Notes: generated by a model not told the origin, from the letters alone. A stretch of 64,000 nucleotides of DNA from Microthrixaceae bacterium (GCA_947446975.1 CANFHM010000003.1:1-64000), one strand, 5' to 3'; shown: positions 9,643 through 20,394, numbered from the stretch's first letter. A program made the numbers and translations.

Positions 9643-11046
9643 ATGGCCACAACCGATCTCGGACTCGACCTCGGCCGGTACAAGCTGGGCTGGAGCGACG
9701 CCGAGGATTACGTCTTCAAGCCCAAGCGTGGCCTCACCGAGGACATCATCAAGGAGATGTCCTGGATGAAGGGCGAGCCCGACTGGATGCGCGATATCCG
9801 GCTCAAGAGCTATCAGCACTTCCTGCGTCGGCCGATGCCCAACTGGGGTGGCGACATGTCGGAGATCTTCTTCGACGAAATCTTCTATTACATCAAGCCC
9901 ACCGACAAGCAGGTCGACGCGTGGGATGAACTGCCCGATTCGGTCAAGCAGACCTACGAGAAGCTCGGCATCCCCGAGGCCGAGCGCAAGTACCTCGCCG
10001 GCGTCACCGCCCAGTACGAGTCAGAGGTCGTGTACCACAAGAACCGTGAGGATCTCGAGCAGCAGGGCGTGATCTTCACCGATATGGACACGGCCCTTCG
10101 CGAGCATCCCGAGATTGTCCGGGCGTATTTCGGTTCGGTCATCCCGGCCAACGACAACAAGTTCTCCGCCCTCAACACGGCGGTGTGGTCCGGTGGCTCG
10201 TTCATCTACGTGCCGCCCGGCGTGTCGGTCGAGATGCCGCTGCAGGCCTACTTCCGCATCAACGCCGAGAACATGGGCCAGTTCGAACGCACGCTCATCA
10301 TCGCCGATGAGGGTTCGCAGGTGCATTACATCGAGGGCTGCTCGGCCCCGGTGTACACCTCCGACTCCCTGCATTCGGCGGTCGTCGAGATCATCGTGAA
10401 GCCCAGTGCCCGTGTCACCTACACCACCATCCAGAACTGGTCGAACAACGTGTTCAACCTGGTCACCAAGCGTGCCCGGGTCGAGACCGAGGGCCATATG
10501 GAATGGATCGACGGCAACATCGGCTCCCGCCTCACCATGAAGTACCCGGCCGTGTACATGGTGGGCCCGAAGGCATCGGGCGAGGTGCTCTCGGTGGCCT
10601 ACGCCGGCCCCGGCCAGCATCAGGATGCCGGCGCCAAGATGGTGCACGCCGCTCCCGAGACCACCTCCAAGATCGTCTCCAAGTCCATCTCCAAGGACGG
10701 CGGCCGCACCTCCTACCGCGGTCTGGTCCGGGTCGAGGACGACGCCTATGGCTGCAAGAGCCATGTGCAGTGCGATGCGCTCATCCTCGACGACGAATCC
10801 ATCTCCGACACCTTCCCCTACATGGAGGTCGGTTCCCGCGACGCCGTCATCGGGCATGAGGCCACCGTCTCGAAGGTCGCCGATGAGCAGCTCTTCTATC
10901 TCATGAGTCGCGGCCTGTCGGCCGAGCAGGCCATGGGCATGGTCGTCAACGGCTTCATCGAGCCCATCACGCGCACCCTGCCGATGGAGTACGCCGTCGA
11001 GTGGAGCCGGCTCATCGAACTCCAGATGGAGGGTTCGGTCGGCTGA
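9643..11046 (+). CDS. sufB: Fe-S cluster assembly protein SufB
   Basis: [61 protein letters not shown]; no intein apparent. Confidence 0.96.
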   Translation: MATTDLGLDLGRYKLGWSDAEDYVFKPKRGLTEDIIKEMSWMKGEPDWMRDIRLKSYQHFLRRPMPNWGGDMSEIFFDEIFYYIKPTDKQVDAWDELPDSVKQTYEKLGIPEAERKYLAGVTAQYESEVVYHKNREDLEQQGVIFTDMDTALREHPEIVRAYFGSVIPANDNKFSALNTAVWSGGSFIYVPPGVSVEMPLQAYFRINAENMGQFERTLIIADEGSQVHYIEGCSAPVYTSDSLHSAVVEIIVKPSARVTYTTIQNWSNNVFNLVTKRARVETEGHMEWIDGNIGSRLTMKYPAVYMVGPKASGEVLSVAYAGPGQHQDAGAKMVHAAPETTSKIVSKSISKDGGRTSYRGLVRVEDDAYGCKSHVQCDALILDDESISDTFPYMEVGSRDAVIGHEATVSKVADEQLFYLMSRGLSAEQAMGMVVNGFIEPITRTLPMEYAVEWSRLIELQMEGSVG

Positions 11047-11084
11047 TCCGCCGACCGGCTCACCCAACCACCCCACTCTCACCC

Positions 11085-12032
11085 GTGACCACAACCCGGG
11101 AACGGGCCACGCTCGACGTCCTCATCGCCTCGGTGCTGTTCGCCGGGTGCAACATCGCGTGGCGCTACGGCTCGGGTCCGGCGCTCGGCATCGTCGGCAT
11201 CCGCGTGGCCGCTGGCGGCGTGATCGCCCTCGCCATCGGACGCAGGCAGGGAGCCGGTTCCTGGCGGGCACCCGTGCGGGTCGCGTCCGGACGCCGGGCG
11301 GTCATCATCTCGGTGCTGGGGCTCATCGCGGCCGGCACCATGTTCCGTTCGCTCGACGGCCCGCTCGCCGGTCTGGCCGTGGCCTGCGTGCCGGCGATGG
11401 CGCTGCTGGTGCGCGATCGCAGCGGACGATGGGCCACCACGGCGGCGCTCGGGTCATCGCTGGTGGCGGTGTTCGGACTCGTCGCAGCAGCCGGGGGAGT
11501 GGGGCGCGACTCGATCTCGTGGCTCGGCGCGATCTACGCCGTGCTGTTCGTGGCGCTCGAGGTGGCCAGCCTGCGCACCTCGGAGCTGGCGGTCGAGGAG
11601 GGTCTCAACCCCACCGCCGTGGTCGCCGCCTCGATGATCGTCGGGGCGATCCTGCTGCTGCCGTTCACGCTCGTGCTGAATGTGCTCCACGATCCGGGCG
11701 CGCTGTGGGGAGCCGCCGGCGCGGCGCTCGCCGTGGCGCTGTTCGGCACGGTGGGTCGGGTGCTGCGCACCGCCGCGCTGCCCGCAGCGGGTGTCACCGC
11801 GGTGGCTGCCAGTTCCCAGGTTGCGGCGCTGTTCACGGCGCTCGGAGGCATCCTGCTGGTGGGTGATTCCGTGAGCGGCGTCAGCCTCGGGGCCACGCTG
11901 GTGGCCGCCGTGCTCGGTGCCACCGCCGTGGTGCTGGCCACCCGATGGCGTCTCGCTCGCCAACCTGAGCTCGCCGAACCGCTCGACAGTGCCGACCTGC
12001 TCGGCCACGGACCGCACAGCACCCAGAACTGA
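11085..12032 (+). CDS. DMT/EamA family transporter
   Basis: About 10 hydrophobic segments, EamA-like; GTG start inferred. Confidence 0.75.
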   Translation: MTTTRERATLDVLIASVLFAGCNIAWRYGSGPALGIVGIRVAAGGVIALAIGRRQGAGSWRAPVRVASGRRAVIISVLGLIAAGTMFRSLDGPLAGLAVACVPAMALLVRDRSGRWATTAALGSSLVAVFGLVAAAGGVGRDSISWLGAIYAVLFVALEVASLRTSELAVEEGLNPTAVVAASMIVGAILLLPFTLVLNVLHDPGALWGAAGAALAVALFGTVGRVLRTAALPAAGVTAVAASSQVAALFTALGGILLVGDSVSGVSLGATLVAAVLGATAVVLATRWRLARQPELAEPLDSADLLGHGPHSTQN

Positions 12033-12101
12033 GACGCATCGAGCGCCGGGACGGATCGACCGCCGGCCCCATCCTGCTGATGGTCCGGGGAGTGGGTCTG
12101 A

Positions 12102-12611
12102 CTACTGCTTCACCGTGCAGTCGGCGTGGTAGTTCGGAGCCTCGTAGGTGAGCCGGCAGCTGCCGCGCGCAGTGTCGTACCTGCCGGTGCCTCCGACGAT
12201 CCCGAGGATGAGTTCGTCGTCGGCGTGTCCGTCGACGGTGGGCTGGCCCGAGGACATCGTGAGCGGATAGTCGTTGCTGCCCTGGGCCTCGATGGCGTCG
12301 CCCCCGGCGAACTCGTACTCGATGTTGAGGAAACGTTCCTCCCGGCCGGGCATCACCTGGGCGGTGAAACCGTGCATGGCGTAGCGGCCGATGACGGCGC
12401 CGTCGTGGTCCTTCAGATCGCCGTTCGAGGAGAGCGCATCACCCATGGAGGCCCCGGCGGGCTCCTCATCGATGACCTTGCGATCGGTGGGGACCACATC
12501 GAACTGAAGGGAGGTGCTCTTGACTGATGAGCCACTGCTGCAGGCGGTGACAGCCAGGGGTGACAGCAGTGCGCTGAGTGCGATGATCGCAAGGGTGCGG
12601 CGGTTCGTCAT
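12102..12611 (-). CDS. secreted lipoprotein, allene-oxide-cyclase/dirigent barrel-like
   Basis: Signal plus lipobox (LAVTAC), EFAGGDAIEAQGSND...GIVGGTGRYDTARGSCRLTYEAP. Confidence 0.6.
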   Translation of the reverse strand: MTNRRTLAIIALSALLSPLAVTACSSGSSVKSTSLQFDVVPTDRKVIDEEPAGASMGDALSSNGDLKDHDGAVIGRYAMHGFTAQVMPGREERFLNIEYEFAGGDAIEAQGSNDYPLTMSSGQPTVDGHADDELILGIVGGTGRYDTARGSCRLTYEAPNYHADCTVKQ

Positions 12612-12629
12612 GGGTGTCCTCCCGGAGAG

Positions 12630-12646
12630 ACTGAATCGGGTTCAGT
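12630..12646. promoter_or_regulatory. inverted repeat ACTGAA-TCGGG-TTCAGT upstream of the lipoprotein gene
   Basis: Perfect 6-bp arms, 5-nt spacer, next to a reverse-strand TACACT -10-like box (12644-12649). Confidence 0.4.
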
Positions 12647-12719
12647 GTAGTTCCGGGGCTTCGCCCTGCATGGCCGTGGGCGGTCGCCGAAGGTGTGATC
12701 GCGGTGGAAAGATGGAGCG

Positions 12720-13070
12720 ATGGCCATGCGTGAGGAGTGCAAGCACTACGAGAGCCGGAGCTACGCCGGTGGCGAGACCGTTCGCAAGTGCAACCTGGAT
12801 CTCGCACCCGAGGCCCCATGGCGCTGCCCGGAGAACTGTCCGAGCTACGTCCGCCGCCTCGCCGATGTCGACTGGGCCCATGGATCGCTCGTCACGCCGC
12901 CACCGCCGCCGGAACCCGAGGCCGAGGACATCGCGGCGCTGCTCGACGAGGCCGAGGACATCGTCAACGCCGCCGGACCGGCCATCCTCGCCGAACTGGC
13001 CGCCGAGCAGAAGCGGGCCAGCAGTCCGTTCGGTCGGCTCCGGGCCCGGTTCTCGCGCCGCTCCGACTGA
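12720..13070 (+). CDS. small four-cysteine protein of unknown function
   Basis: MAMREECKHYESRSYAGGETVRKCNLDLAPEAPWRCPENCPSY; C-x16-C-x11-C-x3-C. Confidence 0.75.
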   Translation: MAMREECKHYESRSYAGGETVRKCNLDLAPEAPWRCPENCPSYVRRLADVDWAHGSLVTPPPPPEPEAEDIAALLDEAEDIVNAAGPAILAELAAEQKRASSPFGRLRARFSRRSD

Positions 13071-13098
13071 CACGGTTCGGGCACGGTCCGATGTGCCC

Positions 13099-13128
13099 GA
13101 ATTTCTCCTACGGCGGTAGTGTGAATTC
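13099..13128. promoter_or_regulatory. 30-bp imperfect palindrome upstream of sufD (suf operator copy 2)
   Basis: GAATTTCTCCTAC GGCG GTAGTGTGAATTC; contains TAGTGT 8 nt before the sufD ATG. Confidence 0.75.
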
Positions 13129-13130
13129 CC

Positions 13131-14402
13131 ATGACCCCGTCTGACGCGCCCCCGGCGTCGCCCATCTGGTTCGAGCAGTGGCGCAGCGCCGCCATCACCC
13201 GTCTCGGCGAGCCCGTCCTGCCCTCCACCGATGAAGAGGTGTGGCGATACAGCCGTGTCGCCGAGTTGGATCTCGCCTCGTGGGCCGCTCCGGCCCGGGC
13301 GCAGGATGCCAGTGTCCCTGATGGTGCCCAGGCCGTGCTGGCGTCGCTCGAGGCTCCCGCCGCCGTCGTCGTCGTGCGCAACGGGTCCGTCGTGCACCGT
13401 CACATGGCCGAGGGTTGGGCCGAGCAGGGCGTGTACGTCGGGCCGATCCTCGACGCCCCCGCTGCAGCCTCGCCGCAGGATCTCCTCGGCTCGGTGGCCG
13501 CCGAGGGCCCGGATGTCTTCGCCACGATCAACGATGTGAACCTCATCGATCCGGTGCTGGTGTGGGTACCGGCCGGTGTCACCGTCGACCGCCCCATCGT
13601 GGTCATCGACTGGATCGACGCCGAGGGCGTCATCGTCGCCCCCCGCCTCGTGGTGCGTCTCGGAGCCGACGCCGACGCTCGGGTCCTCGAATGGCACGGC
13701 TCCGACGATGTCGCGGCGTTCGTCACCTCACTGGTCGAACTCGATCTCGATCACGCCGCCCGCCTCGGATTCGGTTCGGTGCAGCAGCGCGGCTCCCGGG
13801 TCTGGCAGATCGCCTCCCAGGTGAGCCGGGTGGCGGCCGACGCCACGCTCGACTCCGCCCAGGTGGCGCTCGGCGCCGACTACGGCCGCACCCGCACCGA
13901 CTGCCGACTCGTCGGCCGCGGCGCCACCGGCAATCTCCGTGCCGTCTATTTCGGTGAGGGCACCCAGACCCTCGACTTCCGCACCTTCCAGCAGCATGCC
14001 GCCCCCGACACCACCTCGAACCTGCTCTTCAAGGGTGTCGTCGACGACAACTCCCGTTCGGTCTACACCGGCCTCATCAAGGTCGAGAAGGACGCCCGGG
14101 GCACCAACGCCCACCAGACCAATCGCAACATCAAACTCAGCGAGCACGCCTGGGCCGAATCGGTGCCCAACCTCGAGATCGAGACCAACGACGTGCGCTG
14201 TTCGCATGCCTCCACCGTCGGACCCATCGACGAGGATCAGCGCTTCTATCTCGAGAGTCGTGGCGTGCGCACCGATGTCGCGGAGCGACTCATCGTCGCC
14301 GGATTCTTCGACGAGGTGCTCGAGGAGTTCCCCGTGCCCGCCGTGGTCCCGATCATCGCCGCCGCCATCGAGGATCGCCTCGATCGTCGCTCGGAGGTCT
14401 GA
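13131..14402 (+). CDS. sufD: Fe-S cluster assembly protein SufD
   Basis: LLFKGVVDDNSRSVYTGLIKVEKDARGTNAHQTNRNIKLSEHAWAESVPNLEIETNDVRCSHASTVGPIDEDQRFYLESRGV. Confidence 0.95.
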   Translation: MTPSDAPPASPIWFEQWRSAAITRLGEPVLPSTDEEVWRYSRVAELDLASWAAPARAQDASVPDGAQAVLASLEAPAAVVVVRNGSVVHRHMAEGWAEQGVYVGPILDAPAAASPQDLLGSVAAEGPDVFATINDVNLIDPVLVWVPAGVTVDRPIVVIDWIDAEGVIVAPRLVVRLGADADARVLEWHGSDDVAAFVTSLVELDLDHAARLGFGSVQQRGSRVWQIASQVSRVAADATLDSAQVALGADYGRTRTDCRLVGRGATGNLRAVYFGEGTQTLDFRTFQQHAAPDTTSNLLFKGVVDDNSRSVYTGLIKVEKDARGTNAHQTNRNIKLSEHAWAESVPNLEIETNDVRCSHASTVGPIDEDQRFYLESRGVRTDVAERLIVAGFFDEVLEEFPVPAVVPIIAAAIEDRLDRRSEV

Positions 14403-14403
14403 G

Positions 14404-14715
14404 ATGCTCGAGAAGCTCTGCTCGGTCACCGACATCCCCGACGGTGAGGCCCGCCGATTCGACCTCGGCTCGCTGCGCCTCGCCGTGGTGCATATCGGCG
14501 GTGACTTCTACGCCGTCGGCGATCGCTGCTCCCATGCCGACATCTCGCTCGCCGAGGGTGAGGTCGATGCGAAGGCCCGAACCCTCGAATGCTGGAAGCA
14601 CGGCAGCTGCTTCTCGCTCGAGACCGGCGCCCCGAACACCCTGCCCGCCACCAAGGCGGTTCCCACCTATGAACTGCGGGTCGACGACGGCGACCTCTAT
14701 GTGGAGGTCCACTGA
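14404..14715 (+). CDS. Rieske-type [2Fe-2S] ferredoxin in suf cluster
   Basis: CSH...CWKHGSCF Rieske ligands; immediately downstream of sufD and overlapping sufC. Confidence 0.9.
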   Translation: MLEKLCSVTDIPDGEARRFDLGSLRLAVVHIGGDFYAVGDRCSHADISLAEGEVDAKARTLECWKHGSCFSLETGAPNTLPATKAVPTYELRVDDGDLYVEVH

Positions 14716-15497
14716 TGGCTGAACTTCGTATCGAGGGCCTCACCGCCGAGGTGGCCGGCCGGGAGATCCTGCACGGCATCGATCTCGTGGTCGGATCCGG
14801 CGAGGTCCATGCCGTCATGGGCCCGAACGGTTCGGGCAAGTCCACCCTCTCCCATGTGCTCATGGGCAAGCCCGGCTACACGGTCACCGGTGGCTCCGTC
14901 ACCCTCGACGGTGTCGATCTGCTGGCGCTGCCCACCTGGCAGCGGGCCCAGGCCGGACTCTTCCTCGCCATGCAGTACCCCGTGGAGGTCCCGGGTGTCA
15001 GCCTCGAGGATCTCCTCACCGAGGCACTCGCCGGAGCCGGCCGTGATGTCAGCCTCGTGCACACCGCCGTGGCCGATGAGGCCGAGCGCATCGGACTGGC
15101 CACCCGGCTGCTCGACCGCCCCGTCAACGTCGATCTCTCCGGCGGCGAGAAGAAGCGCAACGAGACCATGCAGCTCGCCGTGCTGCGGCCCCGTTTCGCC
15201 ATCCTCGACGAGCTCGACTCCGGTCTCGACGTCGATGCCCTGCGCTCCTGTGCCCGACGCATCGAGGCGGCCACCACCGAGTTCGATCTCGGCGTGCTCG
15301 CCATCACGCATTACACCCGCCTGCTCGACGAGCTGAAGCCCGATGTGGTGCACATCCTGGTGAAGGGGCGCATCGTGGAGAGCGGTGGTCCGGAGATGGC
15401 CGACGCCCTCGAGACCACCGGCTACGCCGCATGGGTCACCGAGGACGAGCCGGCGGCAGCGGCCGAGGCCGACCCCTTCGCCGATCCGTTCGCCTGA
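14715..15497 (+). CDS. sufC: Fe-S assembly ATPase SufC (paralog 1)
   Basis: Walker A GPNGSGKST, signature SGGEKKRNETMQ, Walker B AILDELDSGLDVDAL. Confidence 0.95.
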   Translation: MAELRIEGLTAEVAGREILHGIDLVVGSGEVHAVMGPNGSGKSTLSHVLMGKPGYTVTGGSVTLDGVDLLALPTWQRAQAGLFLAMQYPVEVPGVSLEDLLTEALAGAGRDVSLVHTAVADEAERIGLATRLLDRPVNVDLSGGEKKRNETMQLAVLRPRFAILDELDSGLDVDALRSCARRIEAATTEFDLGVLAITHYTRLLDELKPDVVHILVKGRIVESGGPEMADALETTGYAAWVTEDEPAAAAEADPFADPFA

Positions 15498-15539
15498 GTC
15501 GGTCGTCCGGGCTCATGCTGTTCGAGCAGCGTTCCTGAG

Positions 15540-15833
15540 ATGTCACCCCGTCCGCCGCGGTTGCGCGACTCGGAACTGGCCGAAGCATGTGCCTCGGTGC
15601 CCGACTGGACGGTGGTCGATGGTCATCTCCATCGACGGTTCGCGTTCGCTGACTTCGCCGGGGCCTTCGCCTTCATGACGACAGTGGCCGCCGTCGCAGA
15701 GGAACTCGACCATCACCCCGATTGGTCGAACTCGTGGAACATCGTGACGATCGACATCGTGAGCCACGACGCCGGGGGCATCACCGCGCTGTGTGTCGAG
15801 CTGGCGTCGAGGATCGACGCGTTGCTGGGTTGA
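15540..15833 (+). CDS. 4a-hydroxytetrahydrobiopterin dehydratase
   Basis: VPDWTVVDGHLHRRFAFADFAGAFAFMTTVAAVAEELDHHPDWSNSWNIVTIDIVSHDAGGIT. Confidence 0.88.
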   Translation: MSPRPPRLRDSELAEACASVPDWTVVDGHLHRRFAFADFAGAFAFMTTVAAVAEELDHHPDWSNSWNIVTIDIVSHDAGGITALCVELASRIDALLG

Positions 15834-17072
15834 TCAGCCGGTGAACACCGGGATCGCCGGTGCCTCCGCACCGATGCCGGTGTCGGCGAGGGTCTCGGCA
15901 CCCGACCCGGTGGGTGCGGTGGTCGTGGTGGTGATCGACCGCTCCAGCGGGTTGGTGCTGAAGGCGTAGACCGGCCGGACCCAGAACCCTGCCGGATCGG
16001 CGAAGTCGAACGCCGCGGGGGCCACGACGCCGCTGCCATCGGCGTTGGTGACGACGATGTCGTAGGAGCCGATCGCACCGACCGGCGGATCGCAGGTGAG
16101 CGAGGTGTCGGAGAGGACCTCGACCGAGGTGCACTCGAGATCGCCGATCATGACGGTGGCGCCGGGCTGGAAGCCGGTGCCGTAGATCGTGATGACGCCG
16201 CCGTCGAAGCTGTTGTCGGCCGGCAGCACTGCGGGATCGAGGCCGGTGACGGACATGGATCCATCCTCGGAGACACCGAGGGGGACCCCGGAGTCCGGCA
16301 GCTTCATCATGCAGTACACCCGCGGCGTCGGGACGTCCACGATGTCGACGGGCCCGGTCGGGTCATCGGTGATGTCGGTCGTGTCGGTGGACTCGGTCGT
16401 GTCGGTGGACCCGGTCGTGTCAGTGGACTCGGTGGTGTCGGTGGACTCGGTGGTGTCGGTGGACTCGGTGGTGTCGGTGGACTCGGTGGTGTCGGTGGTG
16501 TCGGTGGGCTCACCGGAGTCGATGGTGGTGTCGGTGGGTTCGGTGGTGTCGACGGTCGTGGGGTCCTGGGGTTCGATCGTGAAATCCGGCGGATCGATGA
16601 CAGGGGGATCGATGTGCACCCGTTCCCACCCACGGCAGATGCCCGGATCGAAGATGCCGTACCAGCAGGGCTCGGCGATCCAGATCGGCGGGACGACCGT
16701 GACGCTCGTCGGGTCGGTGGTGTCCTCGACCGTGGTATCGGTTGTGTCGGTGGGGTCGACGGCGTCGGTCGGATCGCTGCCCTCGGATCCGTCGACGGAC
16801 TCGGAGGAGTCATCGATGATCGCATCATCGACGGTGGGATCGGTGGTGTCGTCGGTGGGATCGACCGAGGGATCGACCGTGGTGTCGGTCGGATCGATCG
16901 TGGGATCCACCGGGGGATCGACCGGGGCGCAGGCCCACAGGGCGGGGGCGATCCGGGCGGTGGTGGCGGGGGCGGCACCGTCATCGCCGGAGGCGAGCGC
17001 CACTGGGATGCTGAGGAAGCACAGCGAGGCCGCCGCGAGGCTGAGAGCCGCTCGTGAGGTGAACCGATGCAT
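15834..17072 (-). CDS. exported Thr/Asp-rich repeat protein with IPT/TIG domain
   Basis: N-terminal signal; long DTTE/STDTTE low-complexity region; TIG-like VITIYGTGFQPGATVMIGDLECTSVEVLSDTSLTCDPP...YDIVVTNADGS; ends PVFTG. Confidence 0.75.
   Translation of the reverse strand: MHRFTSRAALSLAAASLCFLSIPVALASGDDGAAPATTARIAPALWACAPVDPPVDPTIDPTDTTVDPSVDPTDDTTDPTVDDAIIDDSSESVDGSEGSDPTDAVDPTDTTDTTVEDTTDPTSVTVVPPIWIAEPCWYGIFDPGICRGWERVHIDPPVIDPPDFTIEPQDPTTVDTTEPTDTTIDSGEPTDTTDTTESTDTTESTDTTESTDTTESTDTTGSTDTTESTDTTDITDDPTGPVDIVDVPTPRVYCMMKLPDSGVPLGVSEDGSMSVTGLDPAVLPADNSFDGGVITIYGTGFQPGATVMIGDLECTSVEVLSDTSLTCDPPVGAIGSYDIVVTNADGSGVVAPAAFDFADPAGFWVRPVYAFSTNPLERSITTTTTAPTGSGAETLADTGIGAEAPAIPVFTG
16378..16512. 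repeat. in-frame 18-bp tandem repeat encoding STDTTE units
   Basis: Repeated gtcggtggactcggtggt units, reverse strand (STDTTE)n; within the CDS. Confidence 0.85.
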
Positions 17073-17165
17073 CGACGTCCGCTCCTGGGGATGCAGGTGA
17101 CAGAGGTTCTGTCACCGAGACGGACATATCCTAGGTGGACGATGTCCCCGAGGGAAGCTCCCAGT

Positions 17166-17795
17166 TCAGCCGAGCAGTGGCTTGAGGGCGGTCATGGCGT
17201 CGATCTCGGTCTGCTGAGTGGAGAGGATGGCCTGCGCCAGAGCGATGACGTCGGGATCCTTCCCGGACTCGACCTCGGTGCGGGCCATGGTGAGCGCACT
17301 GCGATGGTGCTCGACCATGAGATCGAGCCAGAGTTCGGCGTAGTCGAGGCTCTTCGTGCTCGACAGGTGCTCCATGTCGGCGGCGAACGAGGCGCCGGAC
17401 ATGCCGGGCATCCCGGCCATGTCCATGGAGGGGTCCATCGATGGGTCGGCCTCGGGCTGTCCCCAGGCCACCAGCCAGCCCCGCAGCTGCTCGATCTCCG
17501 AGGACTGCGTGGCTCGGATGGTGGTGGCGAACTCGACGACGTCGAGATAGGAGCTCGTGGCGATGGCGCTGTCGGCCATCGTGACGGCCTGCTGATGGTG
17601 CGGGAGCATCCCCTGCACGAACGCCAGATCGGCTGCGTTGTACGAGGCGTTCGCCGGGACGGAGATCGACGTGGAACGACTGTGATCGCCGGTTGCATGA
17701 TCGGCGCTCGAACTGCACGCGCCGCTGAGGGTCGCGGCGGACAGCACGACGGTGACGACGCCGACGCTGCGGCGGAACGTGTCGCGGTGGGTCAC
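17166..17795 (-). CDS. DUF305 lipoprotein, Met/His-rich
   Basis: FVQGMLPHHQQAVTMADSAI, DPSMDPSMDMAGMPGMSG, LMVEHHRSALTMA; lipobox LSGAC; GTG start overlapping the sufU stop. Confidence 0.85.
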   Translation of the reverse strand: MTHRDTFRRSVGVVTVVLSAATLSGACSSSADHATGDHSRSTSISVPANASYNAADLAFVQGMLPHHQQAVTMADSAIATSSYLDVVEFATTIRATQSSEIEQLRGWLVAWGQPEADPSMDPSMDMAGMPGMSGASFAADMEHLSSTKSLDYAELWLDLMVEHHRSALTMARTEVESGKDPDVIALAQAILSTQQTEIDAMTALKPLLG

Positions 17796-18262
17796 GCCAG
17801 TGCTTCGTCGATGCCCTGGGCCAGGGTGTTCCAGGCCAGCGTGGCGCACTTGATCCGGACAGGGAACTTCACCACGCCGCGCAACGCCTCGAGATCGCCG
17901 AGCTTCACGTCGGGAAGCTCGACCGGTTCGGCGGCCTCGCCGCCGAGCGAGCTCTCGTGGATGGACATCATGGCCTTGAACGCCCGGGTGAGATCGCCGA
18001 CCTCCTCGACCGTGTGACCCTTCACGGCGGCCGACATCATCGATGCCGAGGACTGACTGATCGAGCAGCCCTGGCCGCCGATACGGATGTCGGTGATCCG
18101 ACGCTCGTCATCGAGGTCGAGATACACGACGATCTCGTCGCCGCACAGCGGGTTGAAGCCCTCGACTCGATGCGCCGGGGGCGAGTCGAGTTCTCCGCGG
18201 TTTCGCGGGTTGCGGTAGTGATCGAGGATGATCTCGCGGTAGAGGTCTTCGAGCCCGGGCAT
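17792..18262 (-). CDS. sufU: SUF system scaffold/sulfurtransferase SufU
   Basis: YREIILDHYRNPRNRGEL, NPLCGDEI, GQGCSISQSSASMM, KCATLAW Cys/Asp ligands. Confidence 0.95.
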   Translation of the reverse strand: MPGLEDLYREIILDHYRNPRNRGELDSPPAHRVEGFNPLCGDEIVVYLDLDDERRITDIRIGGQGCSISQSSASMMSAAVKGHTVEEVGDLTRAFKAMMSIHESSLGGEAAEPVELPDVKLGDLEALRGVVKFPVRIKCATLAWNTLAQGIDEALA

Positions 18263-18351
18263 ATGGGGCGTCCTTGTGTCGAGGGGCGGGCGGGGGAGGG
18301 TCCGCTCGGTGCCGCAGTGGCCGCGGCGGCCGATCGGAACACGATAGGGGA

Positions 18352-19586
18352 CTAGAAGGCGAAGAATGCGCCTGCTGATTCGAGTGCGTCGGCGAGGGCG
18401 TCGATGTCGGCGGTGGTGTTGTAGAGGTACACCGAGGCTCGGGCGGTGGCGCCGACCCCCATGAGCTTCATGAGCGGCTTGGCGCAGTGGTGGCCGGCCC
18501 GGACGCACACGGCGTGCTGATCGAGGATCTGCGAGATGTCGTGCGGATGGAGATCCTTGAAGGCGAAGCTGAACACACCACCGCGCAGGTCGGGATCGGA
18601 CGGACCGTGGATGGCGATGTCGGGGCCGAATCGATCAGCGAGCGTGCGCAGCGTGTACTCGGTGAGCATGTGCTCATGGGCCCGGATGGCGTCCATGCCG
18701 ATGCCGGTGAGGTAGTCGACGGCGGCACCGAGGCCGATGATCTCGGCGATGGCCGGCGTGCCGGCCTCGAACTTCCAGGGGAGGTCGTTGCAGGTGAATC
18801 CATCGAGTCGGACATCGCGGATCATCTCGCCACCACCGATGAACGGCGGCATGGCGGTGAGCAGTTCCTCACGTCCCCACAGCACGCCCACACCGGTGGG
18901 GCCGCAGAGCTTGTGGCCGCTGAACGCCACGAAGTCCGCGCCGAGGGCCTGCACATCGGTGGCGGTGTGCGGCACGGACTGGCAGCCGTCGATGATGCTG
19001 ATGGCACCGGCGGCCCGGGCGGCGTCGGTGAGCTGGCGCACCGGATTGAGCGTGCCGAGCACATTGGACATGGCGGTGACGCTGAGCACCTTGGCGCCGT
19101 CGAGCAGCGCATCGAGGTCGGAGAGGTCGAGGCGACCGTCGGGGGTGAGAGGGATCCAGCGCAGTTCGATGCCGCGCTCGGCCACCAGCATGTGCCACGG
19201 CACGATGTTGGCGTGATGCTCCATATGGGAGAGCACCACGACATCGCCGGCGGCGAGATTGGCCCGACCCCAGGACTGCACGATGAGGTTGAGTGACTCG
19301 GTGGCGTTCTTGGTGAAGATGACCTCGCTCACCGAGGACGCATTGATGAAGCGACGGACCTTCTCGCGAGCTGCTTCGAGATCGTTGGTGGCCTGCTCGG
19401 CGATGAAGTAGACGCCACGGTGCACGTTGGCGTTGACCGTGCGGTAGTAAGCGTCCATCGCATCGAGCACGGCGGTGGGCTTCTGCGAGGTGGCCGCGGA
19501 GTCGAGGTACACGATGGGGGTGTCGTGCACGGTGCGCGACAGCAGCGGGAAATCGGCCCGGATGGCATCGACGTCGAGCGGGGTGG

Positions 19587-19596
<10 letters not shown>
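18352..19596 (-). CDS. sufS: cysteine desulfurase SufS
   Basis: PIVYLDSAATSQKP, HMEHHANIVPW, SGHKLCGPTGVGVLWG, catalytic Cys in RAGHHCAKPLM. Confidence 0.96.
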
Positions 19597-20339
<743 letters not shown>

Positions 20340-20364
20340 AGGCCGACAGTCTAGGGGGCGGGTG

Positions 20365-20394
20365 GTATTCGCACTATCGCCGTAGGAGAAATTC
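20365..20394. promoter_or_regulatory. 30-bp imperfect palindrome upstream of sufC2-sufS-sufU (suf operator copy 3)
   Basis: GTATTCGCACTAT CGCC GTAGGAGAAATTC, near-identical to copies at 9584 and 13099. Confidence 0.7.

Noticed and set aside
9643-11046. Possible intein in SufB, as in mycobacteria
   Set aside because: The 467-aa sequence reads continuously as SufB with no splicing-motif insertion
16378-16512. CRISPR-like periodic repeats
   Set aside because: 18-bp in-frame units with no spacers and no cas genes; they encode the STDTTE repeat of a surface protein
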